Assembly (NCBI RefSeq): GCF_000429705.1
Contig: NZ_KE386941.1
Span: forward strand, 1,724,781-1,788,780
From: Alteribacter aurantiacus DSM 18675
Lineage (GTDB): Bacteria > Bacillota > Bacilli > Bacillales > Salisediminibacteriaceae
Direction: 5' to 3'
DNA: 64,000 bases
A program made the position numbers and the translations under genes. The notes beneath the pieces are model-generated. The model was not told the origin of the DNA, did not search any database, and was given only the letters and a program-made list of their open reading frames with translations. Position 1 is the stretch's first letter. Every line of letters starts with the position of its first letter. Positions 24,059-32,566 of the stretch are shown here, piece by piece.

Positions 24059-25485
24059 TATTTCTGTTCTCCTTGTCTTTCATGATCTTCGAGCTGATAT
24101 GGAATGCCGTTTAGGTTTACCCATGCTTCGAGTTCATGTTGGGTTTCATCCACATGGTCATGAGCGACCATGAATGTATACTTACTTTCACTTACTCTTG
24201 GAGGTTTGTGTGTGATCACAACCGCTCCTTCGTTCTTTTTAAACGTGATAAGCCGAATGTAGTTTACTGGAAATTGGCCAAAACGCCCCACACGTATCTC
24301 TTGGTCGTGAATTCTCATGGTTGCGTGCATGAGTTTCGTGTGAGGTAAGATCAGCCTAACGGCAAGACAAACCATACCAATAGTAAACATAGTGATCGTC
24401 ACTGCATTTATTCCATCACGATAGGATAGGATAGCGGAAACCCCTATTAATGAAAACCCAAGATAGGAAAAGACTTTTAATAATGCAGTCGACCGCCCGG
24501 GCACTTCATATGTATCGATTACTGGGCGATGATACGTTTCTTGTTCTCCCGATCCACTCGCTCCAAGTACTGCGGTGATTTTATCGTCAACACTCTCTAA
24601 AAACGAAGCGTGATACTTTCCTTCTATCCTAGTTCTCAACTTTAATATGAGTGGATAAAAAAGAAAGAAGGTTACAGCGGGAAAGACAAGTGTGTTCATG
24701 GAGATCCCAAAGATCACCAACACGAGAAGAAAAACCGGGATCGTAAAGAAGATATAGTGAAGAATGGTCTGGTATCCCTTCACCTTCCCTCGGTCCTTTT
24801 CTTTTACAGAGACTACTTGGTGGTGACCCTGCTCTATAGAGGCCATTTCACAATGAGTGCTCATGAGTCGATCCAGGTTTGAATCTCTTGTTTTTCTCAC
24901 ATCAGCGAAACCTCGAATGAACCAGTCCATAAAGAACAATTCTTCGTCTACTCCCTGATTCCATTTGTCGGAAACCGTATAGATGGTTGCTTCGGCGTGT
25001 TGAGTCCGAAGTTTATCCATTCTGTCATAGTAAAGCTTCCAGAACACTTCCCAGTGGCTCACCACCTCTTGCCGTAATCCATCTTTAATTACGTTCGTTT
25101 TCCTTAGTTTCCTCTCGTCATTCCTACATGTTTTCAGCGCATCCAACAGGTGATCGCTCGGATGATCAGAAGGGGAAGGCGGATACCCTTTCTTTTGTTG
25201 CTCAAAGGCTTCCTCTAAGAAGATTAATCCGGTCAGATTACGGTGAATGGCTACTACCTTATGGATTTCACTAATCACAGCCTTGTCTTTCACACTGTTT
25301 CCTTCACTGTCTTGTACATCAAACTCTTGGTAAAAGGTCAGCTGAGGTTCAAAGCAAGCACCCATCATCCAATATGTTTTGTTTTGAAATTCAATCTTCT
25401 TGCTTTTATGTATGGGTAAAATGTCATTCCCTGTTTCCCGATACGCTTGGCTTTCTTTCCACCTTGCTCGTTTAAACCACGTCAC
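24058..25485 (-). CDS. Membrane protein of unknown function (475 aa)
   Basis: The N-terminal 225 residues are soluble and rich in charged residues. Helices follow at about 235-275 (YIFFTIPVFLLVLVIFGISM) and 325-375. The C-terminal soluble part of about 100 residues looks like a PH-type beta domain (RIHDQEIRVGRFGQFPVNYI). Start chosen at GTG 25485, eight bases after GAGGAGG; the frame stays open to 25539. It is translationally coupled to the next gene. No family is recognised. Confidence 0.7.
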   Translation of the reverse strand: MTWFKRARWKESQAYRETGNDILPIHKSKKIEFQNKTYWMMGACFEPQLTFYQEFDVQDSEGNSVKDKAVISEIHKVVAIHRNLTGLIFLEEAFEQQKKGYPPSPSDHPSDHLLDALKTCRNDERKLRKTNVIKDGLRQEVVSHWEVFWKLYYDRMDKLRTQHAEATIYTVSDKWNQGVDEELFFMDWFIRGFADVRKTRDSNLDRLMSTHCEMASIEQGHHQVVSVKEKDRGKVKGYQTILHYIFFTIPVFLLVLVIFGISMNTLVFPAVTFFLFYPLILKLRTRIEGKYHASFLESVDDKITAVLGASGSGEQETYHRPVIDTYEVPGRSTALLKVFSYLGFSLIGVSAILSYRDGINAVTITMFTIGMVCLAVRLILPHTKLMHATMRIHDQEIRVGRFGQFPVNYIRLITFKKNEGAVVITHKPPRVSESKYTFMVAHDHVDETQHELEAWVNLNGIPYQLEDHERQGEQK

Positions 25486-25579
25486 TCTCGTCTCCTCCTC
25501 ACAGTTAATACAGTCTATCTTACTATAGGAGACTACCAAACTGTAAAAAACCAGTAGAATTAGGTCGAACTAACCAAAA

Positions 25580-25616
25580 ACGTTCAGGGGTCAGACCCCG
25601 CACAATTTTTCTTAAC
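25580..25616. repeat. GGGGTCAGACCCC dispersed repeat
   Basis: CGTTCAGGGGTCAGACCCCG-CACAATTTTT with CTTAAC ten bases from CACAAT, as if eight bases of the long form were deleted. It lies in the divergent region before the PLP decarboxylase. Confidence 0.8.
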
Positions 25617-25710
25617 AATTATTTTACATACATTTTTCTGAACAAATCTGAATTTCAACCGATAAAACTATATGTGAGTATAAAATCGAGAGACCAACCG
25701 GAGGACAACC

Positions 25711-27345
25711 ATGACAATGACAGAAGTACAGCAATTATTCCCTAGTGTTGACGGGAACGAAATGGATAGAGGACAACTATTAGAACATATCCACTATATT
25801 CTTACTGAAATCGATGCGTTAAAAAACCCTGAAAAGCTGACATTAGGTACCATGCCTAAGTACGATCAGTCTTATTATCAGTCGCTAACAGTTAAAGCTT
25901 CCATTCCTGAATCTGGTTTTTCGATTGACCATACAATGAAAGAGTTACTGGACATGAGCCAAGGTCATCGTTTTGTAAATCGTAATTACGTTGCGAATGC
26001 TGCGCCTCTACCAAACACCGCTAGCATTTTAGGAAACTTCATGATGGTTTTATTAAATGGAAACAACTTATGGGATGTGGAAGGTCCTACAGCTGCAGCG
26101 GCTGAAGTAAAGACGGTATCCATGCTTTCTAAAATAGCTGGATATGACCCTTTATTGAGCGGCGGATTTACAACTTGGGGCGGTCAAGGAGCCGTGTTTC
26201 AATCATTAAGACTAGCTATATCCAGGCAATTTCCAACATCTAACCAAACAGGGACGCCACCAAATCTCTATTGTTTCGCCTCAGAGTTATCTCATTACAG
26301 TTTATACAAGTCAGTTGAAGCAACCGGCATAGGTACGAATAATCTTATCCGCATTAAAGTCAATGAGGATTTCTCTATGGACTTGATCGATCTTGAGCAA
26401 AAAATGGAAGAGGTCATTTTAAATGGAGGTAACCCCTTCTATGTTCTTGCAACAATGGGGACTACAGATACATTTGCCATAGATGATATTCAAGGAGTCA
26501 AAGACGTTACAATGAGACTAGCAAAGAAACACCCTATCTCACCAGCATATATTCATGCCGATTCAGCCATGGGGGGAATGTATACCTTTTTTAATCAGTA
26601 TGATTTTAAGTCAAACCCTTTATCTTTTAGCGATACAACTAGCGGTGTGTTAAAGGGTTATCAATTGAAAATGAAGGCCATACATGTTGCAGATAGTATG
26701 GTTTATGACTTTCACAAGCTTGGGCAAACACCTTATATCTCAAGTGTATTTCTTGTGAAAAATAAATTTGATTTACAATACCTTAACATTGGGGAAGAAG
26801 AAACACCTTATGTTGGCAATCGAGCGTTTGGTACGTACCACACAGGGTATACACTCGAATGCTCACGAATGGGTAGCTCCATTACGATTTACGCGTCCCT
26901 TTTAGCATTGGGAATGAAGGGGTACCAAACGCTTTTGGCTCATTATATTGACGTCAACATAGCGTTTAGACAAGCATTGACAGATACATTTCCGAGTGTA
27001 GCCATCACCAATTCCATTTCTCCTATCACCACGTTTCGCTTTTATGAAGCTGATCCTATGTGGTCCTTTGAACGTCATGGAGGGTTGACAATGGAGAAAA
27101 TGAACGAGATTAATCTATTTAATGAAAAGCTCTCTGATCAGTTTGGAGAAAATAGAGATGATATCTATTTTGGTAGTACAAAAAAACAGTGCCTTGTTCA
27201 AGCAAGTGATTCGACTAGCGTCCCAATATTTGCTCATAAGTTCTTCGCTATTTCCCCTTACACTACTGTAAAAGATATACACGTTTATATGCATTTTCTT
27301 AAAGAGCACCATGACAATGTGGTAAAAATGAATGTCATCGTGTAA
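25711..27345 (+). CDS. Group II PLP-dependent decarboxylase
   Basis: A 544-residue fold-type I PLP enzyme of the glutamate/aromatic/diaminobutyrate decarboxylase group. Visible landmarks are TTWGGQGAVFQSLRLA (cofactor phosphate region) and SELSHYSLYKSVEATGIG. AYIHADSAMGG carries the pyridine-ring aspartate and MVYDFHKLGQTPYISS carries the Schiff-base lysine. The substrate cannot be read from sequence. GGAGG is well placed before the ATG. It stands alone with no transporter beside it. Codon use looks slightly more AT-rich than in neighbouring genes, hinting at acquisition. Confidence 0.85.
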   Translation: MTMTEVQQLFPSVDGNEMDRGQLLEHIHYILTEIDALKNPEKLTLGTMPKYDQSYYQSLTVKASIPESGFSIDHTMKELLDMSQGHRFVNRNYVANAAPLPNTASILGNFMMVLLNGNNLWDVEGPTAAAAEVKTVSMLSKIAGYDPLLSGGFTTWGGQGAVFQSLRLAISRQFPTSNQTGTPPNLYCFASELSHYSLYKSVEATGIGTNNLIRIKVNEDFSMDLIDLEQKMEEVILNGGNPFYVLATMGTTDTFAIDDIQGVKDVTMRLAKKHPISPAYIHADSAMGGMYTFFNQYDFKSNPLSFSDTTSGVLKGYQLKMKAIHVADSMVYDFHKLGQTPYISSVFLVKNKFDLQYLNIGEEETPYVGNRAFGTYHTGYTLECSRMGSSITIYASLLALGMKGYQTLLAHYIDVNIAFRQALTDTFPSVAITNSISPITTFRFYEADPMWSFERHGGLTMEKMNEINLFNEKLSDQFGENRDDIYFGSTKKQCLVQASDSTSVPIFAHKFFAISPYTTVKDIHVYMHFLKEHHDNVVKMNVIV

Positions 27346-27373
27346 CCACTGTTCTTCATCTTGGCCGTTTTAA

Positions 27374-27424
27374 AAAAACCGCTTGAATCCGATCTGAGCA
27401 CGATCGGTTTCCAGCGGTTTATTT
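27374..27424 (-). terminator. Terminator between the decarboxylase and chemoreceptor genes
   Basis: AAACCGCT pairs with AGCGGTTT, enclosing CCGATC/GATCGG. On the minus strand seven Ts follow, so it mainly ends the chemoreceptor transcript. Confidence 0.8.
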
Positions 27425-27433
27425 ACTTTTGAG

Positions 27434-29179
27434 TTAGACTTTTAACCCTGTGGTCATAGATTGTAGGTCTTTTGCGAGCTTGTTAAGCTCTTTTGATTCA
27501 CTTGTTAACCCTTCTGTTACGTGTAATTGGTTCATCGTACTCTTTTCAATTTCACTTGTTCGAGCCGAATGATGTTGCGCAATGGTAGTTAGATCGTTGA
27601 TGGAGGCAGACGCTTCCTGTGTCCCTGCTGAGATTTCTTGAGAAGCTGCAGCCACACTCTCGATTTGAATAGCCATTTGCTCGGAGTACTTATTCATGCT
27701 TTCAAAGATGCTTTGAGTAGCGTTTGCTATTTCTTTTCCCTTGTTAACTTCTTTGGTACCCTTTTCCATAGAAACAAAGGCACTGTTTGTTTCTTGTTGA
27801 ATTTCTTTTAGGATGTCCCCAATTTTCATTGTAGAATGACGGGATTCTTCAGCCAGCTTTCTTACTTCTTGTGCTACGACTGCAAACCCTTTACCGCCTT
27901 CCCCTGCTCTTGCTGCTTCTATAGCAGCGTTTAGGGCTAGAAGGTTGGTTTGTTCTGATATTTTCGTAATGACATCTAAAATATTTGTAATTTCATCAGA
28001 ACGAATTTTTAATTCTTCTACAATTTTTCTTGAGTGATCAACGGAATGATGGATCATTCTCATTTGTTCACTCACTTCCTCGATGGACTTTACACCTTCA
28101 TTAGCAGAGGACGTCAATTCCTTTGAGGTTTTTGTAACTTCATATGTAGCACTTGCAATTGAACCGATTTCCGATGCAATTTGTTCAACGGCACTTGCCG
28201 TTTCCATCATGGATATTTCTTGTTGTTTCACGCCACTTGCCATGGTTACGACATTTTCATTTACAAAAGTAGAATCTTCATTTAGTTGGGTCGCCCCCTC
28301 GGCCACAGTAGTAGAAGAGTGAAGGAGTACAGTTGAAGTCTCTGCAATTTTACCCAGCATCCCTTTTAACTCCGAAGCCATCTTATTGAATGCTTGATTC
28401 ATTAGACCAAGGTCATCTTCTCTTGTAGGTAAGGAAATATTCAAATTCCCCTCCCTTAGTTCGTTTAAGCCTGTCATTAATTCCTTTAATGGTTTAGACC
28501 TGTTTCTCATCCAGATTACCTGAATGATGATGGCAATAATAATAGCTGGAATGAGTATGATTAATGAACTTGTGATAAACAGAGCTGTCCCTTCACCTAC
28601 TGAGCTGGCATCCACATCGACTGCGAAAAAGGCAAAGATATCTCCTTCATTGTTAGTTAATGGATATAGTGCTGTAATCCATGTTCCAAATGGATCTTCA
28701 TAGATTTCGGAAACAGCCACTTCGCCTGATTGGTTCAACCTCTGTATCGATTCTCTAATATCAAGAGGATGTTCCCACAAGTCCCCCACTGACACCCCTC
28801 CAGCAACGAGCTCTTCCGTAATATGAGTAGGTGTACCAATAATGGCTGATTGTCCCTCTTCATTAAGGTCAGTGCTAAAAATATACCCCTGAGCGACATT
28901 GGGGTTACTCATCGATATAGAATCAAAAAAAGCTGTCAGCTCCTGTTGTGGCTGAGATTCGTAAGACATAAGTCCAACCGCAGATTCAACTGTAGATAGG
29001 TTTAATTCCTCTCCCCAACTCTCAACCACCCTTGACGCTTCTTCTTCAATTTGAGTGGTCAATACCTCCCTTTGTACAAAAACATTTGTAATAATTAAAA
29101 CAGTACTAATGAGTAGCATCATAATGACGCTGCTCAAAATAAGCTTCGTAACAAATGGAAGCTTCTTGAAAAAAGACAT
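27434..29179 (-). CDS. Methyl-accepting chemotaxis protein
   Basis: A 581-residue transmembrane chemoreceptor. TM1 spans about residues 13-35. An extracytoplasmic sensor of about 170 residues (PNVAQGYIFSTDLNEEG and onward, Cache-like) follows, then TM2 near 212-232, HAMP and a long signalling coiled coil. The hairpin tip contains ISEQTNLLALNAAIEAARAG, the conserved CheA/CheW contact. The ligand is unknown. Start chosen at ATG 29179 behind AGGAGA. A SigD-type flagellar promoter lies about 57 bases upstream, as expected for a chemotaxis gene. Confidence 0.93.
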   Translation of the reverse strand: MSFFKKLPFVTKLILSSVIMMLLISTVLIITNVFVQREVLTTQIEEEASRVVESWGEELNLSTVESAVGLMSYESQPQQELTAFFDSISMSNPNVAQGYIFSTDLNEEGQSAIIGTPTHITEELVAGGVSVGDLWEHPLDIRESIQRLNQSGEVAVSEIYEDPFGTWITALYPLTNNEGDIFAFFAVDVDASSVGEGTALFITSSLIILIPAIIIAIIIQVIWMRNRSKPLKELMTGLNELREGNLNISLPTREDDLGLMNQAFNKMASELKGMLGKIAETSTVLLHSSTTVAEGATQLNEDSTFVNENVVTMASGVKQQEISMMETASAVEQIASEIGSIASATYEVTKTSKELTSSANEGVKSIEEVSEQMRMIHHSVDHSRKIVEELKIRSDEITNILDVITKISEQTNLLALNAAIEAARAGEGGKGFAVVAQEVRKLAEESRHSTMKIGDILKEIQQETNSAFVSMEKGTKEVNKGKEIANATQSIFESMNKYSEQMAIQIESVAAASQEISAGTQEASASINDLTTIAQHHSARTSEIEKSTMNQLHVTEGLTSESKELNKLAKDLQSMTTGLKV

Positions 29180-29235
29180 GTTTTCTCTCCTGTCGCCTTC
29201 TTGGCTGGTTTGTAGAGGCAATCCCTCTAATAACT

Positions 29236-29262
29236 ATATCGTCAAAAACCCAACATCTTTTA
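29236..29262 (-). promoter_or_regulatory. SigD-type promoter of the chemoreceptor gene
   Basis: On the minus strand TAAA, a 15-base spacer and GACGATAT. This matches the motility sigma consensus TAAA-N15-GCCGATAT at all but one position. Confidence 0.7.
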
Positions 29263-29313
29263 TAAGTAACTGGTTATATCAATAAAGAAGTCCTACATAT
29301 TCAAAACGCTCAA

Positions 29314-29358
29314 ACGTTCAGGGGTCAGACCCCGCACAATGTGCTCTGTTCGCTTGAC
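29314..29358. repeat. GGGGTCAGACCCC dispersed repeat, long form
   Basis: CGTTCAGGGGTCAGACCCCG-CACAAT with CTTGAC 18 bases from CACAAT. It abuts the mtaD terminator. Confidence 0.85.
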
Positions 29359-29361
29359 ACA

Positions 29362-29401
29362 TTAAAAAGGTTTGAGGCGAATGGGCCTCAAACCTTTTTA
29401 A
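29362..29401 (-). terminator. Terminator after mtaD
   Basis: AAAAAGGTTTGAGG pairs with CCTCAAACCTTTTT around an eight-base loop, immediately next to the mtaD stop codon. Confidence 0.88.
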
Positions 29402-30712
29402 TCATCCTTTAAGCGTTTGGCGAAGGGTGTTAATCTCACTAATGATTCGTTCTTCATCAATGGTAAGGCATTCCCCTTTTTTAACAACTTGAACACCGTC
29501 AACGAATACGTCACTCACGTCATTTCCTTTTGCTGCGTACAACAGGTGTGACTGAGCTTCTCTCACAGGTTGGAGGTGAGGTTTAGCTGTTGGATCGACC
29601 GTAATGAAATCCGCCTTTTTCCCCACTTCCAGGGATCCGGTTTGAGGCATGCCGAGTGCTTCTGCACCTATACGGGTCGCAAGGGACAACACAGTCTCCG
29701 TCGGGAGGAGCGTCGTATTTTTATGGGTTCCCTTTTGAAGAAGCGCTGTAATTCTCATTTCTTCAAACATATCAAAGTTGTTGTTTGACGCGACCCCATC
29801 TGTGGCAATCCCCACTTTTATCCCTTGATCGAGAAGACTGGCTACATCCGCCACTCCTGAACCAAGCTTCAAATTACTAACTGGATTGTGGGCCACTCGA
29901 ACGTCTTTTTCTTTTAACACCGCCCGCTCCTCACTATTTAGGACCACACCGTGTGCCATAACCGTTGGCACGTCAAACAGCCCGCTACGCAAAATATGTT
30001 CCACTGGTCTAGCCCCATAGCGCTTCTCAATCTCTTCAATTTCACCCTCTGTTTCAGATACGTGGATGTGCCCCATAACACCGTTCTCTTTCGCCATTCG
30101 AGCACACTCCTCGAGCGCCTCAGGACTGCACGTATAGGGACTGTGCGGAGCAACCATTGTCGTTAGTCGTCCGTCTGCAAAATGACGGTAGGTTTTAGCA
30201 AATCGTTCTGCCTCTTGTAAATTGGCTCTTTGTTCTTCTTCGGTCCCGAAGCTAAACACCGTGTGGGAAAAAGCACCGCGAATCCCGGTCTCACTAAGTG
30301 CATTCATAATACTGTCACTATCGATTCCCGTTGGATTGAACATGTCTGAAAAGGTCGTCGTACCGGACTTTAGCATCTCCAATACGCCCAACAAGGCGCT
30401 CGTTCGGCCAATTTCCGGGGTGAACTGCTGCTCGAGAGGCCATATTTTTCTCTCCAGCCACGGCTTTAACAGCATGTCGTCCCCAATTCCACGAAGAATG
30501 GTCATCACAATATGAGAGTGGGTATTGACTAGGCCAGGCATCACCCACTTCCCTTTTAAGTCAACAACCTTATCGGCTCTGCTCTCTTCCTCCGGGTTTT
30601 GGTCACCTATGTACGAAAACTCTCTTCCATCCACAACGAACATGCCGTTTTCGTAGCAATCATGCTCACCATTTATCGTAAAAATCCTTCCATTTATATA
30701 TGCAGTTTTCAC
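29402..30712 (-). CDS. mtaD: 5'-Methylthioadenosine/S-adenosylhomocysteine deaminase
   Basis: A 436-residue metal-dependent amidohydrolase converting methylthioadenosine or S-adenosylhomocysteine to the inosine derivatives. Zinc ligands appear in VNTHSHIVMT, GHIHVSETEGE and MAHGVVL. The catalytic aspartate lies in GIATDGVASNNNFDMFEEM. The N- and C-terminal beta segments (KWVMPGLVNTH and QTGSLEVGKKADFITVD) form the usual composite domain. Other deaminases of the same subfamily (guanine, chlorohydrolase-like) are a minor alternative. It is transcribed alone. Confidence 0.88.
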   Translation of the reverse strand: MKTAYINGRIFTINGEHDCYENGMFVVDGREFSYIGDQNPEEESRADKVVDLKGKWVMPGLVNTHSHIVMTILRGIGDDMLLKPWLERKIWPLEQQFTPEIGRTSALLGVLEMLKSGTTTFSDMFNPTGIDSDSIMNALSETGIRGAFSHTVFSFGTEEEQRANLQEAERFAKTYRHFADGRLTTMVAPHSPYTCSPEALEECARMAKENGVMGHIHVSETEGEIEEIEKRYGARPVEHILRSGLFDVPTVMAHGVVLNSEERAVLKEKDVRVAHNPVSNLKLGSGVADVASLLDQGIKVGIATDGVASNNNFDMFEEMRITALLQKGTHKNTTLLPTETVLSLATRIGAEALGMPQTGSLEVGKKADFITVDPTAKPHLQPVREAQSHLLYAAKGNDVSDVFVDGVQVVKKGECLTIDEERIISEINTLRQTLKG

Positions 30713-30870
30713 AAAAATATCCTCCTATCTGTCTCACCTTGTTAGTATTTGGTCATTGGGAGAAGTTATTCCTTTTCCTATTTTGTCATACCATAAGGTA
30801 ACTGTTTGCCACAAGTAAAATGGGGAATACTTATGATATGGAAATTACTGTTACTTAAGGAGAGGAACCA

Positions 30871-31536
30871 ATGACTTTACTTCTACCAGACTGGCTTTAT
30901 TTCATTTTCCGCCTTGGTCTGATTGTCGTGTTTGCTCTTGGATTCAGTGTGATCTGGACGTACGTGTTTTATAAACTTACAGGTAACCCGAGAGGTTGGA
31001 AAATCTCTTTAATGATCGGGATTTGTACATTCGCATGCCTCGTTTTGTTTGAGAGTCAATTCGAGCGGCACTATGTAGAACAAAATGAATCTGTTGTTTC
31101 TGGAAGTGGTAAAGTGATGGCTGCCACAAAGGGGAACGAAATTGTCGTAACAAACGACCCAAATACCGTCATTCTCACTTCCCGTCGTTTAGCCGAAACG
31201 AAGGAGTACGAATTTCAAACGAATGATTTATTTAATGTGGCCATGACACTCAACTACGCAGGAGAGCGCACGCCACTCGAGTACCTCCAAAGCATGCATG
31301 CCGATTGGGCTCATCAGGATTTTGAAACGATCGGACCCTATTTCACCTCTGCCACCTTCTTTCGCGATGTGTTTGAAAAACAAGCGTCAGACCTGCTTCA
31401 AGAAGCGCTCTTAAACACTTCTGCGTCAGAGCTCACGGAAGAAAAAATGGAAACGATCATACATGATATTAAAACATCCCTCCCACACGGTGACTCGATC
31501 ACCCTTACCCTAACCACATGGGAAATTCTCGAATAA
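30871..31536 (+). CDS. Membrane protein of unknown function, paralogue 1 (221 aa)
   Basis: Two N-terminal helices (about residues 8-32 and 42-62) are followed by a 150-residue extracytoplasmic domain. That domain starts FERHYVEQNESVVSGSGKVM and contains MHADWAHQDFETIGPYF and an ASELTEEKMETIIHDI helix. The same landmarks recur in the protein at 31858, so the two are tandem paralogues. AAGGAG precedes the ATG. No known family is recognised. Confidence 0.72.
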   Translation: MTLLLPDWLYFIFRLGLIVVFALGFSVIWTYVFYKLTGNPRGWKISLMIGICTFACLVLFESQFERHYVEQNESVVSGSGKVMAATKGNEIVVTNDPNTVILTSRRLAETKEYEFQTNDLFNVAMTLNYAGERTPLEYLQSMHADWAHQDFETIGPYFTSATFFRDVFEKQASDLLQEALLNTSASELTEEKMETIIHDIKTSLPHGDSITLTLTTWEILE

Positions 31537-31538
31537 CT

Positions 31539-31569
31539 GACAAGGGACAGACCCCGGGAAATGATTTCC
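31539..31569. repeat. Left half of an interrupted REPIN-like palindrome
   Basis: GACAAGGGACAGACCCCGGG followed by AAATGATTTCC. It corresponds to the left arm of the intact palindrome at 34519-34567. The 183-bp element begins at the next base. Confidence 0.8.
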
Positions 31570-31752
31570 GAAGGCACTGAAAAAGTTTGATCTTTAACTT
31601 TTTCAGTGCCTTCGAAGCAATGAGCGTAACGGTTGCCTGTTTTAAAAGCCTTATACGAGTGGGTTTCTCGTATCAGGCGCGCAACCGAGTGGAGCCATTG
31701 CCATTCAAATAAAGGCAGTGAAAAAGTCGGGGTGTACTTTTTCAGTGGCTTC
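31570..31752. repeat. 183-bp structured dispersed repeat, copy 2
   Basis: Starts GAAGGCACTGAAAAAGTT and ends ACTTTTTCAGTGGCTTC, giving inverted ends. The first 46 bases form an 18-bp perfect hairpin with AACTTTTTCAGTGCCTTC. The last 35 form a related hairpin. Between them nested arms pair: GCAATG/CATTGC, CGGTTGC/GCAACCG and ATACGAG/CTCGTAT around TGGGTTT. Length equals copy 1. No protein-coding frame inside is credible. It separates two paralogous membrane genes. Confidence 0.88.
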
Positions 31753-31756
31753 ATCC

Positions 31757-31778
31757 ATTTCCCGGGGTCTGGCCCTCT
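31757..31778. repeat. Right half of the interrupted REPIN-like palindrome
   Basis: ATTTCCCGGGGTCTGGCCCT matches the right arm of the palindrome at 34519-34567, with a few substitutions. Together with 31539-31569 it brackets the 183-bp element. Confidence 0.75.
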
Positions 31779-31857
31779 GATCATACAATCACACACTCAT
31801 TTTTTCTTTTTATGGTATTGTTGAAGTGATTATTAAATTGAGGAGTTGTAAAGTTAG

Positions 31858-32520
31858 GTGACCATTCAAATTCATGAATTATGGAGCACAGTAATCAATT
31901 TGGCACCTCTCTTCGTTATCATGGTGCTGCTTTATTTTATAAGTGAACGATTTGTCCACGAACATTCTTCTAAACTAGTTAAACGATTGAGGTACATAAT
32001 TGTAGGGGCTCTGTCTATATTACTTGCTATATTCATAGAATCAACGTATGAGTATTACTTTATTTACGGTAATGAAACCATCATTACAGGTGACCAAAAA
32101 GTCATAATGGCTAAGAGTTCTAATCACATGGTGTATACCACCGATGACGACTTGATCGTTGCTGAGTTAAATAAAATTCAAGAAAATCCAAAATGGAAGT
32201 ACACGTTATCTTCCAGAGAGTCCATCACTGTTCACGTCTCTATCCTTATAGGTGAACCAGATATCCACTCTGCTCGGCAGATGTACACCGACTGGACAAA
32301 AGCCAGTGATGAACAACAATATGGACGCTTCCTTCCCTACTGGTACTTCATCGAAGACCTCGACCGTTTGGAAGGAACCCTTGGTAAACATTTGAATAAA
32401 GTTAAATCCTCCGAAGTGTCAAAAGACCTTATTGAGGAGATCCTTTATTCCACCCCCGTTGGTGAGCCCCAATATGATCAATACATATCCATTACTTTAG
32501 AAGATTACACTGTTCATTAG
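31858..32520 (+). CDS. Membrane protein of unknown function, paralogue 2 (220 aa)
   Basis: Same plan as the protein at 30871: two N-terminal helices, then YYFIYGNETIITGDQKVIMA, MYTDWTKASDEQQYGRFLPY and SSEVSKDLIEEIL at equivalent positions. The start is a GTG at 31858, with AGGAG twelve bases upstream; this spacing is long, so the start is uncertain. A bidirectional terminator follows. The function is unknown. The pair may have arisen by tandem duplication before the repeats inserted between them. Confidence 0.7.
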   Translation: MTIQIHELWSTVINLAPLFVIMVLLYFISERFVHEHSSKLVKRLRYIIVGALSILLAIFIESTYEYYFIYGNETIITGDQKVIMAKSSNHMVYTTDDDLIVAELNKIQENPKWKYTLSSRESITVHVSILIGEPDIHSARQMYTDWTKASDEQQYGRFLPYWYFIEDLDRLEGTLGKHLNKVKSSEVSKDLIEEILYSTPVGEPQYDQYISITLEDYTVH

Positions 32521-32523
32521 CAT

Positions 32524-32566
32524 GTGAAAAAATCACAGAGGGACAGACCCTCTGTGATTTTTTCAC
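32524..32566. terminator. Bidirectional terminator carrying the GGGACAGACCC core
   Basis: GTGAAAAAATCACAGAGGG-ACAGA-CCCTCTGTGATTTTTTCAC is a perfect 19-bp stem. Its tip is the core of the dispersed repeat. It serves the plus-strand paralogue and the minus-strand phosphotransferase gene. Confidence 0.9.
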
